From: Musa acuminata AAA Group
Taxonomy: Eukaryota > Streptophyta > Magnoliopsida > Zingiberales > Musaceae
Assembly (NCBI RefSeq): GCF_036884655.1
Contig: NC_088337.1
Span: 33,028,501-33,092,500 of the forward strand
Reading direction: 5' to 3'
DNA length: 64,000 nt
The translations under genes were made by a program, and so were the position numbers. Positions 37,263 through 48,963 of this stretch are shown here, piece after piece. Position 1 is the first letter of the stretch. Each line of letters begins with the position of its first letter. The notes beneath the pieces were generated by a model. It searched no databases and was not told the origin of the DNA. It saw only the letters and a list, made by a program, of their open reading frames with translations.

Positions 37263-40200
37263 ATGGGTGGAGGAATCCTGCGATCCGCCGCGAAAGCAGC
37301 GGCCCTCATCGGCTACCGTTCGGTCGGCCATCCGGCGGCGTCGAGGGCCTCCAGGCCGTCCTCCGCGGTTGTCTCCGCCGTGGCGCCGGCGACCGAGGCA
37401 GGGCCGTCGATCTCCGTCGCCTCTTCTCATAACGGCCTCCTGGAGGCGGCTCCTGAGATCCAGGGGCTCGCGTGGGAGTTCGACGACTGGGAGGTCGCCG
37501 ATTGGGAAGAGGAGGAGAAGGATGTCACGCTCGATTCGCTGCATCCGGCCCCGAGGCTCGTGTTCGGGCCCGTGGCCTCGCTGGAGGAGGCCAAGGAAGC
37601 GACTTCCGATCTCAAAGATGCCCTCGACATGTAAGCCTCGTTTCTCAACCCTCTTTCCTTCTCCATAATAGGATTCGGTTCCCTCGATTTCTACGGTGTA
37701 TAAGCAAAAGAATGTCGTCTATGATTTACGTTTAAGTAAAGCCAGTTGCTTAACCTATACCATTTATTTCGTTACTGGATGCGATATAAGAAAGTTCTGT
37801 TGGTATAATCCTGCATTTGAATCTTTAGTTTTCGATAACTACTGATTGATAATCCTGATTTTGTCCCCATAGGTGTGCTTGAGTGTGTTGCTGTGTCAGT
37901 TATTCAAAAAAGATTACACTCATTTTCTCTTAACCATGCACTCTTTTATGACAAAGACTCGAGCAAACAGATCCCCATCCAAAAGAGGAGTTTTTTACTG
38001 TGGAGATGTATCAACTGACCTAGATATATCAAGATTTATCTTTGGCTAGTCTCTTGATAGGATCATAAGTCCATATGGATGTTTTGACCGCAGGAAAAGT
38101 ATTGGCCAATAGACATGTAAATAGATATAATAAGCAAGGTTTGCGCTCTCTTACTAGACCCTATGGTGGGCTTTGGTCGAATCGGTACATACTAACTAGT
38201 AATGGTTTATTGACATATGATACAATGGCATGCACAAAAGGGAGAGGAGGAGAAGGACAAAGAGGGGATGGAGGAGAAAGTAGAGTAGGTTCGGAGGAAG
38301 AGAAAGGAAGAAGAGGAAGTGATAGAGGAAGAGAAGAAGAGGACGTGTACCCCAAGTAGGTGCCACGCTGCATGTAATTGCAGGTGGCTCACAGGGTCAA
38401 ATTATGGAAAATATATATAACTAAGAGTTTTACATTCCATTCTGACTCATCTTCATCTTGAGGACCTTCTATTTTGTCTTTTGCATTGCACTCATGGTTT
38501 TATAGCCTCTTCGTTTCTTCAATTTGTTTCTGGCCACTATGTTACTTGTCTATATTGCTTTTTACATTTTTATTTGTTTGTAATCTATTTTTGTTGTATT
38601 AATTTTGCCTTTCTTTCCATTGCATTGCTGCAGAAGCCTCTTTTTTCTTTCTCAAATGTTAAACTCATCTCGATGTTCATGTTTTTTGCAATGAACAAAG
38701 CACTTAACTTTTAAGCTAATAAGCCAAAATCAACATTTTAACAATTTACAGAAAATTGAATAGCTTTTTAAATTGTATTCTTCTCAATTGTCACTTAAAA
38801 TGTGTCTCCAATAAGGCATTCGCCTTGTGCCTAGGTTCCAAAGCACTTCAGAACTTTAGTGCATCTCAAACCTTTAATCACTTTGGTCCTTGTTTCAAGG
38901 AAAGTTTGATTTTAATGTTTACCACGTTCACTAATTTTAATTCTATTTCAGGGTATATTCCACCCCAGACACCAATGAGTCTACTGTTCAAGCTCCTCAA
39001 GAGTCTACTCACAGTGAAGCTTCATCCATCGTCCCATCAGCGCCAAGACATGTTGTTCAGGCTTTTTCGCTGCTGCGAGGAAGCCCTGAAGTTCAGGTTT
39101 ATATGAATAAAATAGTCTATAGATTTCAGTATGCACTTCTGCATTAATGTCTGGTCTTTTTGTCCTTGATAATATCTTTGACTATTTGTCGAATTATCCT
39201 ATAGGATATATTATTAATGTTGCAAAAAGTTTACTTAGTTTTTGAGGCATACATTCATGATGGATTTTTTTGTTGTGGTAAGTATTTTTTTTCAAATAAA
39301 ATCTTGTTTGTTATGGACATATATCTATTTCTTGCCACTAGGTATATTCTCAAATTTCAAATGTTATCTGTACAAACTGGTTTCATATTTAAATGTGCAC
39401 GACATTTTTTTAGATGGTATACTTAGTTTCTTTGGTGCACCATTTGCAGATGGCATCCAATAAATGACTTAAAACAACTTTCGTTCCTTTCAGTTAACGA
39501 TGACTCAAATAACTTCAAATCTATGCTTTTTTCATTAGCAACTGTAGCATGTCTTGGGATTTTGCTTGTCGATTTTTATGTTGTTATGCAGTTAAAGCAA
39601 CACCGTTGTTGAGACTTTGTTACTCAAATAAGGTTTAAGTATGAGAGTAGCCGAAAGGTTCGTTGGAATCCTATACATCAATCGACAAATTGTGGTTCCC
39701 ATTCAATTTTTCGTTTTCCCACTTTGATCAATTTTACCAAACCAATTATTTTAAACATCCATTAATTTTCTAGAAATTGCCATTCATTGTCATGGTTCTA
39801 TTTTAGGATGTTGTTGCTTCACTTGCTTCTGATGAGAATGTTTGGAATGCTGTAATGAAGAACGAAAAGGTCATGGAATTTTACATAACTCACCAGTCAA
39901 GTAAGTATAGACATTGACTTGTATAAACATTAAGTTGAAAGGAATGTGATTTACCCTAGTTCCTTTTTTATCTCTCTCTGCAGTTGCTCTCAATTCTGAA
40001 TCAGATGTTGCTGATGATTGTGAATCTTCTACCGCTGAAACAACCCCAAACTCAGTCTTTTCAGACTTTGTGCATAATGTCAAGGTGAAGGTGGTAGCCA
40101 TGGTTAGCAACATCACCAGCTTCTTTCAAGAAATTTTACAGACTTTAGGAAGGAGTTCCAGCTCAACCAGCACAAACACTGATAAACCATTTGTCGACTT

Positions 40201-40270
40201 CACTATCGGTTCATCTTTTATGGCTCTAGCAATTGCCACCATCTTGGTAGTCTTGCTCAGGAGAGGATAA
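37263..40270 (+). CDS. Tail-anchored protein of unknown function
   Basis: I do not recognise a named family. Exons 37263-37630, 38952-39096, 39807-39900, 39984-40270 (297 aa), all in phase with consensus junctions. The N-terminus (MGGGILRSAAKAAALIGYRS) is basic and alanine-rich, like an organelle-targeting or amphipathic segment. The middle is acidic (WEFDDWEVADWEEEEKD). Exon 3 encodes a compact motif, SLASDENVWNAVMKNEKVMEF, then THQS. The C-terminus ends in one hydrophobic helix, FMALAIATILVVLLRRG, placed as a tail anchor in an ER, mitochondrial or plastid membrane. A GA tract touches the start codon. The first intron is 1.3 kb and purine-rich at 38230-38350. Gene structure is well supported; the role is unknown. 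Confidence 0.85.
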
Positions 40271-41775
40271 ATCTCAGAAAACAATGGAATAAATTGAGAT
40301 GCAGTCGGTTAATAATGCCCACTATGGGTAAGGATGCTCGGAGAACTGTCAACTTGCTTGCTTGTGTCAATGCCTACAAACTCATTAATATATCAAGTCA
40401 TGTTTATATTTGGGTTTTTGAACTGTTTCTTGGTCGAAATATGCATCGCAATGCTTTTACTTTATCTTGTCTAGGTTATGTGTGACTTACCTTCTTGCTA
40501 ATAAGAAGAAAGACTTATCGGTTTTGTTTGGTGTTCCTGAATTGCGATGGAGCAGGTCAGATTCGGCACGATACGTCCTGTATTGTGGGTTGTCGAATTC
40601 AGGTGAAGATAAAACCTTGACCTTGGAGTTGTCGAACCTGCAAAATAGATGGGTAAGCGTTGTTGCCTTAGTTGACTTTGAGCTTCCTCTGTATTGTGGG
40701 TTGTGTGATCGTGCGGTTGAAGGGATCCTTTTTGCTCTTTACGGCGGCTAGAAACACCATGCATCTATGCTGCGTGATGATAGATTGGTGCTTGGCAAGA
40801 GAGTGGTGCCAAATGGAAGAGTGACTTTTAGTAGAAAAGTGGTTATTGACAGGTAAATGGTGTTGAATGGAAGGGTGGCATACGGTGGAGAAATGTGTTT
40901 AGCATACAATAAAAGAACGATGCCAATTTTTTACTTTTGCCTTTTTCTATCGTTCGTAGAGTAGAGTGCATTTTATTTTTTTAAAAATAGAGATTATCTT
41001 TGGCTTTCAGTTGCCACTTCTGCTCCTCGCCCTCGGGAGTGCCCTGGTCTTAGTTTGTCATTGGTACCACTAATGCCCTCATCATCCTCGAATACGTTGT
41101 CACCTTCATTCGCTACTGTAAATGCCCGCTACGTTGAAGGAGAGTGCCCTCGCACTTTCGCTTGTTGCTCCTCTCACTCCTCGCTCTCCACCTTTTTTGC
41201 CCATCACACGAAGATGAAAAGAACAATAGCAATGCGGACTATGGTAGGGACAAAGGGCGAGGGCTCATGCAAGGAAGGGTTTCTTGCATGATGGAAGTAG
41301 TAGTGAGTGGTGGAAGTGAAAGCAGTGGAGAGGAGAGACCAAAGGGTGTGATGGTAACAAGGTACCTTGCGAGGCTTGTAAGGACGATGAAAGGCCTCTA
41401 CAAACGAGGTGGAGGCAATAATGACGACAACGAGAGACCTCACAAAGGTATTGATAACGACGATAACGTGACGAGGATGGCAAGACCTTATAGCGGAGTA
41501 GAGACGGTACACGATAATGAAGAGTGAAAGCGACCATCGTGCCGTGACTGACGGGGTGAAAGTTAAGGGTAATCTTATTTTTTAGAAAATAATGAATACT
41601 CTGTGAGAATAAATAAATAAAAAGGAGGCCAACATATATATATGTATATTGCTTTATTTTATTTGTATTCTTTTTATATATTATAAAATTATTCGTTGTT
41701 AAAAGTATGTGCGTCAGGCACAATCTACACATCTACTAAATTTGATCTGTCTCATCCAATAGCACCGGTACGTTA
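40271..41775. other. Intergenic, no gene seen
   Basis: About 1.5 kb. The stretch 40540-40740 has two 'gtattgtgggttg' words. 41080-41530 is GA/GAC-rich and gives open frames on both strands through composition alone. A short TA run lies at 41634-41648. Confidence 0.5.
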
Positions 41776-41779
41776 CGTG

Positions 41780-42285
41780 GTCTGGCGAACGTGGTGCAAA
41801 CCGTGGCCGACGCTTCTTCTTCACGGTTGGGCTCGGGATGAGACTGCGCCGGAAGAACCAGACGTGCCAAAGGCCCAACGGCACCAAGTTCGCGGCCGCC
41901 GTCAACAACATCTCGTTCGTGTCACCCACGACGGCTCTCCTCCGGGCACACTTCACTGGGTGGTCCAAAGACGTTTACACCCCGGACTCCCCTCTCGTCA
42001 CCCTGATGCCATTCAACTACATCGGAGCTCCGCCGAACAACACGATGGTGAGCAAGGGGACCAAGCTGGTGGTGATTCCGTTCAACACCGGCGTCGAGTT
42101 GGTGATGCAGGACACGAGCTCACCTCCATGGCTACAACTTCTTCGTCTTCGGGCAAGGGTTCGACAACTACGATCCGATGAATGAACCCGCCAAGTTTAA
42201 CCTTGTGGATCCAACGGAGAGGAACACCATCGGAGTTTCGACCAACGGTTGGATGGTCATGAGATTCTAGGCCGACTTAAGGAAG
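41780..42285 (+). pseudogene. Laccase pseudogene fragment
   Basis: Clear remnant of a plant laccase (multicopper oxidase of lignin metabolism), C-terminal half only. Readable blocks in order: SLANV-like start, RFFFTVGLGM, NQTCQRPNGTKFAAAVNNISF, MPFNYIGAPPNNTMVS, PFNTGVELVMQDTS, then after a deletion LHGYNFFVFGQGF, FNLVDPTERNTIGV, and GWMVMRF followed by TAG (42268) where a residue normally precedes Ala-Asp. Frame breaks occur near 41810 and 42118. The second deletion removes the start of the HPLHLHG copper motif. No upstream half is found nearby. It cannot make an active enzyme. Confidence 0.85.
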
Positions 42286-42549
42286 ATTTATATGAGGATC
42301 CTACCTAATACTACAAGATCGGGATACTAATCATTATTAACTGAAGGATCTAATCTATAATTAGACCTACGCCGCAATTATTAATGCCATCCCAAAAATG
42401 TTGTCTACAAACTCAACTATGGCCCACGCAATCTTGTAACTTATTTTCGAAGATACTACTACTACTACTACTACGTCTTAGCCTCTTTAGAATGAATACC
42501 TACGAAGAAAGGATACGAAACCAAAAGAAAAAGGAAAACGGAAGCTTTT

Positions 42550-44661
42550 TCACTTGTGCCCCCTGCGCTCGCCCTCCTCCAGCCCGGCCATCGTGTCGTA
42601 CAAGGGCCGATTCAACGTCTCCGGCAGCAAGAAGGCGAGCCACCCGCCGATGATCCCGCAGGCCCCGAACACAGCGAACGGCACCTTGCCCCCCAGAACC
42701 ACCACCAACGGCGCCAGGATCGCCCCCATCTGCGATGCCTGCGTCGCGCATCCCAGCGCTGCGTTCCGCACCACCGTCGGAAACAGTTCCGCCGTGTATA
42801 GAAACAGCAGGTTGTACGTCGCCGCCATCCCGAAGATGCCGATGACCCCGCAGACCATCCTCACGATCTTCATCGCCCCCGCGCCGCTCACCAAGCTCCC
42901 GACGGCGCAGAACGCCCCGCTGATCCACATCGTGCTCACTGCCATTGGCTTCCGGCCGAAGAGGTCCAGGAGAAGTGCGGTGAGGATGTAGGCCGGCATC
43001 TCGGCGACAGAGTTGAGGACGACGCTGAGGTAGATGTTAGTATCGAGGTTGACGACGTTGAGGCTCAGGCCGTAGTAGACTACGGAGCACAGGAAGTTGA
43101 TCACCACCGTCAGGAAGAGGCGAAGTCTCGTTGTGGGCGAGCGGAGGACGTCGACGATGGAGCCCGATACGACGGCTTTCTCGACACCGTGAGCGTCCAC
43201 TTTCTTGACGGCCGCGGCGGCTTCTTTTTCGTCCCGTCCATCATCGCCTTCGTCTTCTTCGTCGAGCTTGAGCACGACTCCCGGCGGTATCGTCTTCCCG
43301 TTCTTCTCGGCGATGGTCTGCATGACGGCCATAGCGTCTGCGATCCTGCAACGGACGAGGTACCAGCGGGGGGACTCCGAGACGAAGGGGAGGACGGCGA
43401 GAACGAAGAACAGCGAGGGGAGGGACGTGACGACGTAGAGCGCGCGCCAGGACGGGAAGAGGTAGGCAATGCCGGCAAGGATGGCGATGCCAACGGAGAA
43501 GAAGTAGAAGGTGGACATACCGGCGGCGCCGCGCTTGGTCGGGCCGACGGGTTCCGTGGCGAGGACAAAAGCGCACAAGCCGACGCCGCCGGTGCTGAAT
43601 CCGGTGAGGAAGCGGAGAGCGACGTAGACCCAGTAGGTGGGCGACAAGGAGGTGAGAAGGCCGAAGATTGCGTTGAGGACGCAGACGATGGTCAGCGATC
43701 CTTTCCTTCCCATGAAGGAATCGGACAGGTGGCCGAAGACGCCGGATCCTGAAACCAACGGTGAAAAGACAGTGAATAGATCGGAAAGTAACATAAGCCT
43801 ACCGGTCACTTCGGCACGTCAAGTCTCATCGCCCTCCCACATTAAATCCTTTTTGTCTCATGTTTGATACGTCAAAGTCTCATGTTTGATACGATTAAAT
43901 ATATTCATCCCATCCCCCTCCCACATTAAATCCTTTTTGTCTCATAGCAATCGTTCATACAAAACCAATAAACCTGTAGTCAATAAAGAAAATTGAATTT
44001 TTTGTTTTTATTCTTTTTTATTTTCATTAGATTGAAATAATCTAAAACTAAATTATCGTCAAAATTGTAACTCAACCACAATTGTTGGTATGCCGTAACG
44101 ATATAAGATCCAAATATTACGAGACAAATCATCCATGGAATGAAAGCCCATTCTTTCAAGGAGAAAAAGGTAATAATGGTGTGGGCCTATCGAGTCGTAT
44201 GTTCGGACACCCCACCCCGCCGAACTTTTCGGGGCACCGTCAGTGGTAAGATCACCTCAAGATTTGAAACGGTAGGGAGAGGAGGGCTCACCGATCATGC
44301 AGCCGAGGAAAAAGATGGATTGGGCGAGGCCGACCTTGTAGCGCTGGCCGCAGACGAGGCCCCACTCGGCGACGGTCGAGGCGGCCGCGCCGACGGGCCA
44401 GTCCGGTCGGCAGGGGTCCGACGCCGCCGCCTCTCGGCCGGGCTCTCGATCGGCGAAGATCATGACCATGGTGTGGAAGGCCTCGAGCGCCCAGGCGGCG
44501 GACGCCAGCACGAAGTGCCGTAGCTGCCACCGGCCGAACTCCCCCGCGTAACGCCGGAGCATCTCGTCGATCCCCACCCTCTCCTCGACGGGGGAGGTGG
44601 GGAGGAGGGGAGAGCGGAGATCGGTGGTGGCGGCGGCGCCGCCGCCTTCCATGGAGCCCAT
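42550..44661 (-). CDS. Organic cation/carnitine transporter (plant OCT, MFS family)
   Basis: Twelve-helix major facilitator predicted to move organic cations or carnitine-like solutes across plasma membrane or tonoplast. Exons 44661-44292 and 43748-42550 (522 aa), phase-1 junction. An ATG at 44652 is an alternative start nine bases downstream. The N-terminal cytosolic part holds SPLLP and an acidic EEMLRR-like region (here GIDEMLRRYAGEF). The long first outer loop has AEWGLVC. MFS signatures: GHLSDSFMGRKGSL between helices 2 and 3, PESPRWY-like SESPRWYL after helix 6, and LLDLFGRKPM between helices 8 and 9. The central loop has an acidic insert (KLDEEDEGDDGRDE). The gene is very GC-rich. Its intron carries a perfect 30-bp direct repeat. 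OCT4 and OCT7 types are the nearest I recall; the paralogue is not certain. Confidence 0.93.
43832..43945. repeat. 30-bp direct repeat within OCT intron
   Basis: Bases 43832-43861 and 43916-43945 are identical (both begin CCCTCCCACATTAAATCC) and 84 bp apart. The 'tctcatgtttgatacg' word between them also occurs twice. Confidence 0.85.
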
Positions 44662-45928
44662 GCCGCTCGGGTTAGGGATCGCTTCCGCAGGATACGGTAT
44701 CGGGTTCCTCCCCTGGAGTTGGGATATCCATCCGTCCACCAAGTGTTGCAGTTTATATGGGCGAGGCTGGCGGTGCCGTGTTCGGCAGGTGTCTGGTTTA
44801 AATTAAAATGTTCCGGTTCTGTGGATTTCAAACCGAATCACCCACCACATAACCCCACTCCAACAAACTCAACGTGGAACTAACTCCAAATAAATGATGC
44901 TCGATTTAATTGATTCTTTTCACTACATATTTATTGGTCGTAAACGTGCATAAAAATAATGAATGAATATTTCCCAACTTGTAATCGTATCGGATAAACA
45001 CTCGTAGTAGGTTTGACTATATTTTTATGTGTGTGTAAATATACTAGTTTTCTATTAATATTTTGAATTTAATATTAGATCTCGATGTGTGCCCATGAGA
45101 TGCATCGAATAAGGTGCGAAGAGGCTCACGTCACAGGGAATCTTATAACAGCATATCCTCGGTCAACAGCGACCAGTGGGCGGAAGCAACACGGAAGCCG
45201 TGGAGCCACGTCACAACGAGCAGCGGGCAGAAACAACGTGGAACAGGAACCACGTCTCGCCACGTAAACCAATACAACACTCCAAGGTCACACCTGCCGC
45301 GCCGCGAGCGGAGGCGGCACGCTGAAGCGACGCTGAGCCCTTACGCGCGCGCCCATGTCATTTAGTACTACGCATGGCTTCTTCCTCCGTGTCGTCTTTA
45401 TCGTTTCGCTTTCCGGACTCGCAGTGCGCGCGACGTCATTTGGAACGCACGGCTTCTTGCTCGTGGTCGTCTTCTCCGTTTCGCTTTCCGGACTCGCAGT
45501 GCGCGCGTCGTGGATAGAAAGCGAAACTGCTGAAGAGTTCGAGTTCGACTTGGCGGACTCGATTTCTAAAGCTTGTTGTGTCCTTGGTGGATTTTTGTGT
45601 CTTCTTTCGCTCGTCGCGTTTCCTCTGTCTTATCCTACGAAATCACATTCCATTCCACTGGATAATGTAGGCAGATCGCTAGTCCTTCTTTTGCCATACT
45701 AATCAACAAGCTTTAAGTATCTGTCACGGAGAGTTTGCCAATGACTTATTAAGCTCATTGGAAACGCGATTGAATGCATATACGGACGACGCAACCAGAA
45801 GAAGAGGAAGAAGAAGAATATTAAGTGCCAAATTGCAACTTCGAATGGGTAGAATCCGTCGGTCTCCAAAGCACGAGAGTGAAGCACGCATCGAACCGTA
45901 CATCAACATCGATGCCGAAGAAAGCTTA
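44662..45928. other. Promoter of OCT gene and spacer with small tandem duplication
   Basis: 44662-44880 is the GC-rich leader/promoter of the transporter gene. 45080-45700 is unusually GC-rich for a spacer and has a 75-bp tandem duplication. No protein is recognised. Confidence 0.5.
45370..45507. repeat. 75-bp tandem duplication
   Basis: Units start at 45370 and 45445. They share an identical 27-bp end (45406-45432 and 45481-45507, beginning TCGCTTTCCGGACTCGC) and a similar start, 'acgcayggcttctt'. The open frame across it merely reflects the duplication. Confidence 0.85.
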
Positions 45929-46655
45929 TCAGGCTTGCATTTGTTGGGGCCTTCGCGCCGTTGGGGCAGCGCCGACATCCCTGGTCGTCGTCCTCCCTTC
46001 CGCTTCCGCTGATGTGGCGGTCGCGGCGGCGTAGTAGGCGACGCTGAACACTGCGTGGATGAAGCACAGGATCCCACCGATGGACAACAAGTGACGGTGA
46101 GGAAGCCCGCAGGAGGTTTTCGACTTGGCATTGCCCAACGCGCCGGTGAGCAACATGATGAATCCCACCGCCAGAATTATCCTGTCCACGGATTAAAGCA
46201 GGTTTCGGAATCTATTATCAGTAGAATTTATATTACTAGCGTTCTTGTTTTGTTCGAGGTGATTACCATGAGAGCACAAGTGTAGCTGCAGCCATTTGCT
46301 TGTTTGCCGATGATCGACTAAATTCCTCGGTGGTGCAGATGCAAACGCACCCACCGAACAGGTTTGTGACTGCGTGAGCCAGCAACAGTAGTATGGCTGC
46401 AGCCAGTCCCAACCTGTAGGCTTCATGGACGGGCTCTTTGCACTCGAAGATCAACACCCTCAAATGCTTGCCCTGTTGAAGCTCACAAACTCTCGCATTA
46501 ACCTTGGTTCTTCACTATGCGGCAGACAGAAGACTAATCATATTCATTCGACTCACCTTGTTTTGGGCAACCTGAGCTTCTATCCCAAGAATACCAGCAA
46601 CAATGTCCATGATCACTATCAGGATGCAGATAAGAATCCCTCTCATTCTCGCCAT
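45929..46655 (-). CDS. DUF1218 membrane protein (MODIFYING WALL LIGNIN-like)
   Basis: Small four-helix membrane protein; some Arabidopsis relatives (MWL1/2) affect cell-wall lignin. Exons 46655-46557, 46472-46267, 46181-45929 (185 aa), all in phase. Helix 1 is an uncleaved signal-anchor (ILICILIVIMDIVAGILG) followed by IEAQVAQNK. The conserved core is IFECKEPVHEAYRLGLAAA, then GGCVCIC with paired cysteines, then SSANKQMA. Helix 3 begins SWIILAVGFIMLLTGAL, and the next block is KTSCGLPHRHLLSIGGILCF. The tail is Ala/Arg-rich and variable. Length is typical for the family. The substrate or partner is not known from sequence. Confidence 0.92.
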
Positions 46656-47186
46656 TTTTTCCTTTCGAGACCAGCGATGAGATCGAAGAAGAAGAAGAAG
46701 AAGAGGTGATGTGTGGTGTTTCCAAGCAAGGGATGGAGGGTTGGTAATATAATAGCTGCAAAAGCAAGAGAATAACATCGACGGCGTACACCATCGACAT
46801 GCTTGATCTTAGCTGTTGCAGATGCTGTCATTCTTGTAGCTCACTCTGGCTTTACTTTTTCTGGTCACTGGATTCCTTCTCATGTGAAGCAAGGAAAGCT
46901 TGGTATCGGTGATGCAGCAAGAACCAGCATGGCAGGGATGGAAAGATAACACAAAGGGGAATGCATGCTTTTGGGTTGTACGTGTTCTGAGGTTGAATTA
47001 AAAGGCTGGCCTGAGATGAAGTAGCTTGACATGGATTGAGAAGTCGTCCGCATCTTTCACCCAACTTTGAAAGCTGAGTTGCCTTTGCTAAAGCCCCAAG
47101 TCTTCAACAGGAATCCTTCTGCAGGAGGCTCAACCTTTACGACGCTCTTCGCACACAGAATCCTCTCCTCTTGCAGAAGAAAGGAA

Positions 47187-47188
<2 letters not shown>

Positions 47189-47259
<71 letters not shown>
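47189..47259. repeat. (TA)n microsatellite
   Basis: About 70 bp of perfect TA in the spacer between the DUF1218 and cyclin genes. Confidence 0.95.
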
Positions 47260-47261
<2 letters not shown>

Positions 47262-47533
47262 CGCTTGGTTGATGTTGATGAGGTCTAGCAGTAGTCAAAA
47301 GGATCTGCACATTAATTTCACCGATCTGCTAAAGATACATTTGCCGGACACAGTTCACATGGCTACGCAGTAGCCATTTAAATGCTTGTCTGTTGTTGGC
47401 TAGTCTATTTTTCGTGCATGTATGATGAGCTGTTTGATATGTATGATTCAGTCATCTCTATGCATTATACTCCTAATTCAGTTGACAAGTGACAGTGGTG
47501 GCACAATCAGCAGAGAAGAACCAAACCCAGCCA

Positions 47534-47536
<3 letters not shown>

Positions 47537-47599
<63 letters not shown>
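47537..47599. repeat. (TA)n microsatellite
   Basis: About 62 bp of perfect TA, 277 bp after the previous TA array. It encodes only artefactual Tyr-Ile repeats. Confidence 0.95.
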
Positions 47600-47601
<2 letters not shown>

Positions 47602-47744
47602 TCCGGTGCCATCTTGGTAAAAGTTCAGCTGCATGATTTGAACTGGTAGTGCAGGAGCCACAGTAATTAAGTAGTTAGTACAAATTCACATGATCTTCCA
47701 ATTTCTTCTTCTCGACATGGAGTGAAGAGGATGATTGATGTGCA

Positions 47745-48963
47745 TCACCAGTCTATAGAGCAGCGTGGTGACGAAAAAGAGTGCCGCGACGAGCCATTAC
47801 GGAGACCATGGACACCACCATTGGCAGAGGCATCGACGACGGCTCTGCCCAACTCTTGAGTGGCCCGGGCCAGCATTTTTTCCTTCTCAAGATGCCGGCG
47901 GTAGCTCTCGAACACCCGAGAGCTCACCACCAGGCCAAAGTCCAGCAGGAAGAGGAGCTCCAACTCCATCCGGTTCAGCTCTGCGTTGCTCACGCCGCCC
48001 ACCTTCGCGAAGAATGCGTTGTTGTGGTGCCTGCACACACCACAACCACCACCACCACCACCATCATGAACAGAGAGCATTGAAACAACAAGGGATAGAG
48101 ACATGGACCTCGGCCAGCTGTTTCCATGAAGTAGCAGAGGGCTGAAGTCCCACAAAGTAGTATTCACAACATGTTCCCCCAAGTCCTTTCATGTCTATGC
48201 ATATTAAAAATTCAATGAGAGAGAGAGAGAGAGAGAGAGAGATTGGTCTCCCAACCCCTCTCCTTGTTGAATTTAGTGACTCGAAGGGAAACGAAGGAAA
48301 TTGACAATATGTTGAAACCCTTTTTAATCCTATTGTCATAATTGCAAAATTAAAAAAAAAAAAAAGGTGAAGTGTTTTTTTTACTATTGTATTATTTTTC
48401 TATTCCCACCATATTTATTCTAATACTAGTAGTTTGATTGCGCTACGATAGCTAAAACGAATCAGAGAAATAATTGAGGTCACGAATCAAGAACGAACAA
48501 GCAAGAGGACGGAGAGAAGAAATCAGGGGGCATACTTGTCGTCGAGGACCTTGGAGGCGATAAGGAGGCTGGTGAGGACGAGGCGGTGGACGTTGAGGGA
48601 GACGACGGGGGAGGCCGGGTGGCGGTGGGCGACCCGGTCGATGTACACAAAGCCCACCACGAAGCACGAGGAGCTGCACCCCGTGTACCGCCACAGCCGC
48701 TCCAGGTACTTCCCCACGCTGATGCCCGGCGACCGCGTCCCCCGGAACGCCGCCAGCCCCCTCCCCCGCATCCGCTCTGCTCCTAACGCCGCCGTCTCCC
48801 CCTCCTCCTCATCCTCCTCCTCCTCCGCGTCTGTCCGTGTCACCCGCTCGTTCCGCGCCACCATCCGCTCCAGCGCGTGCACGATCCCGTCCAGCACCCG
48901 TGCCGCCGCCTCCGCGTCGCCCGTGTCGCCACCTGCGACGTCCTCCATCGTTGAAGAAGGCAT
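47745..48963 (-). CDS. Cyclin-U (P-type) cyclin
   Basis: Plant PHO80-like cyclin expected to bind a CDKA-type kinase and link cell division to nutrient or developmental cues. Exons 48963-48536 and 48030-47745 (237 aa). The phase-2 junction restores DDKHHNNAFFAKVGG, the most conserved block of the family. Other marks: LDGIVHALERMVARNE, the PGISVGKYLERLWRY start of the cyclin box at about residue 78, FVVGFVYIDR, LNVHRLVLTSLLIASK, and LNRMELELLFLLDFGL. An acidic insert (AEEEEDEEEGE) precedes the box, and the tail is variable. A second ATG lies at 48948. Exon 1 is strongly GC-rich. The subtype (U1 to U4) is not assigned. Confidence 0.93.
48211..48242. repeat. (GA)n microsatellite in cyclin intron
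   Basis: GA tract of about 32 bp within the single intron of the cyclin gene. On the coding strand it is a CT tract about 180 bp before the acceptor. Confidence 0.9.

Noticed and set aside
41144..41732. Overlapping 127- and 155-codon frames on opposite strands
   Set aside because: Both arise from GA/GAC-rich sequence. Neither resembles a protein family or has a plausible gene structure.
43189..43752. 187-codon plus-strand open frame
   Set aside because: Antisense to the OCT transporter, Glu/Gly-rich only because of the GC-rich third positions of the real gene.
47067..47649. Tyr-Ile repeat 'proteins'
   Set aside because: Translations of TA microsatellites.
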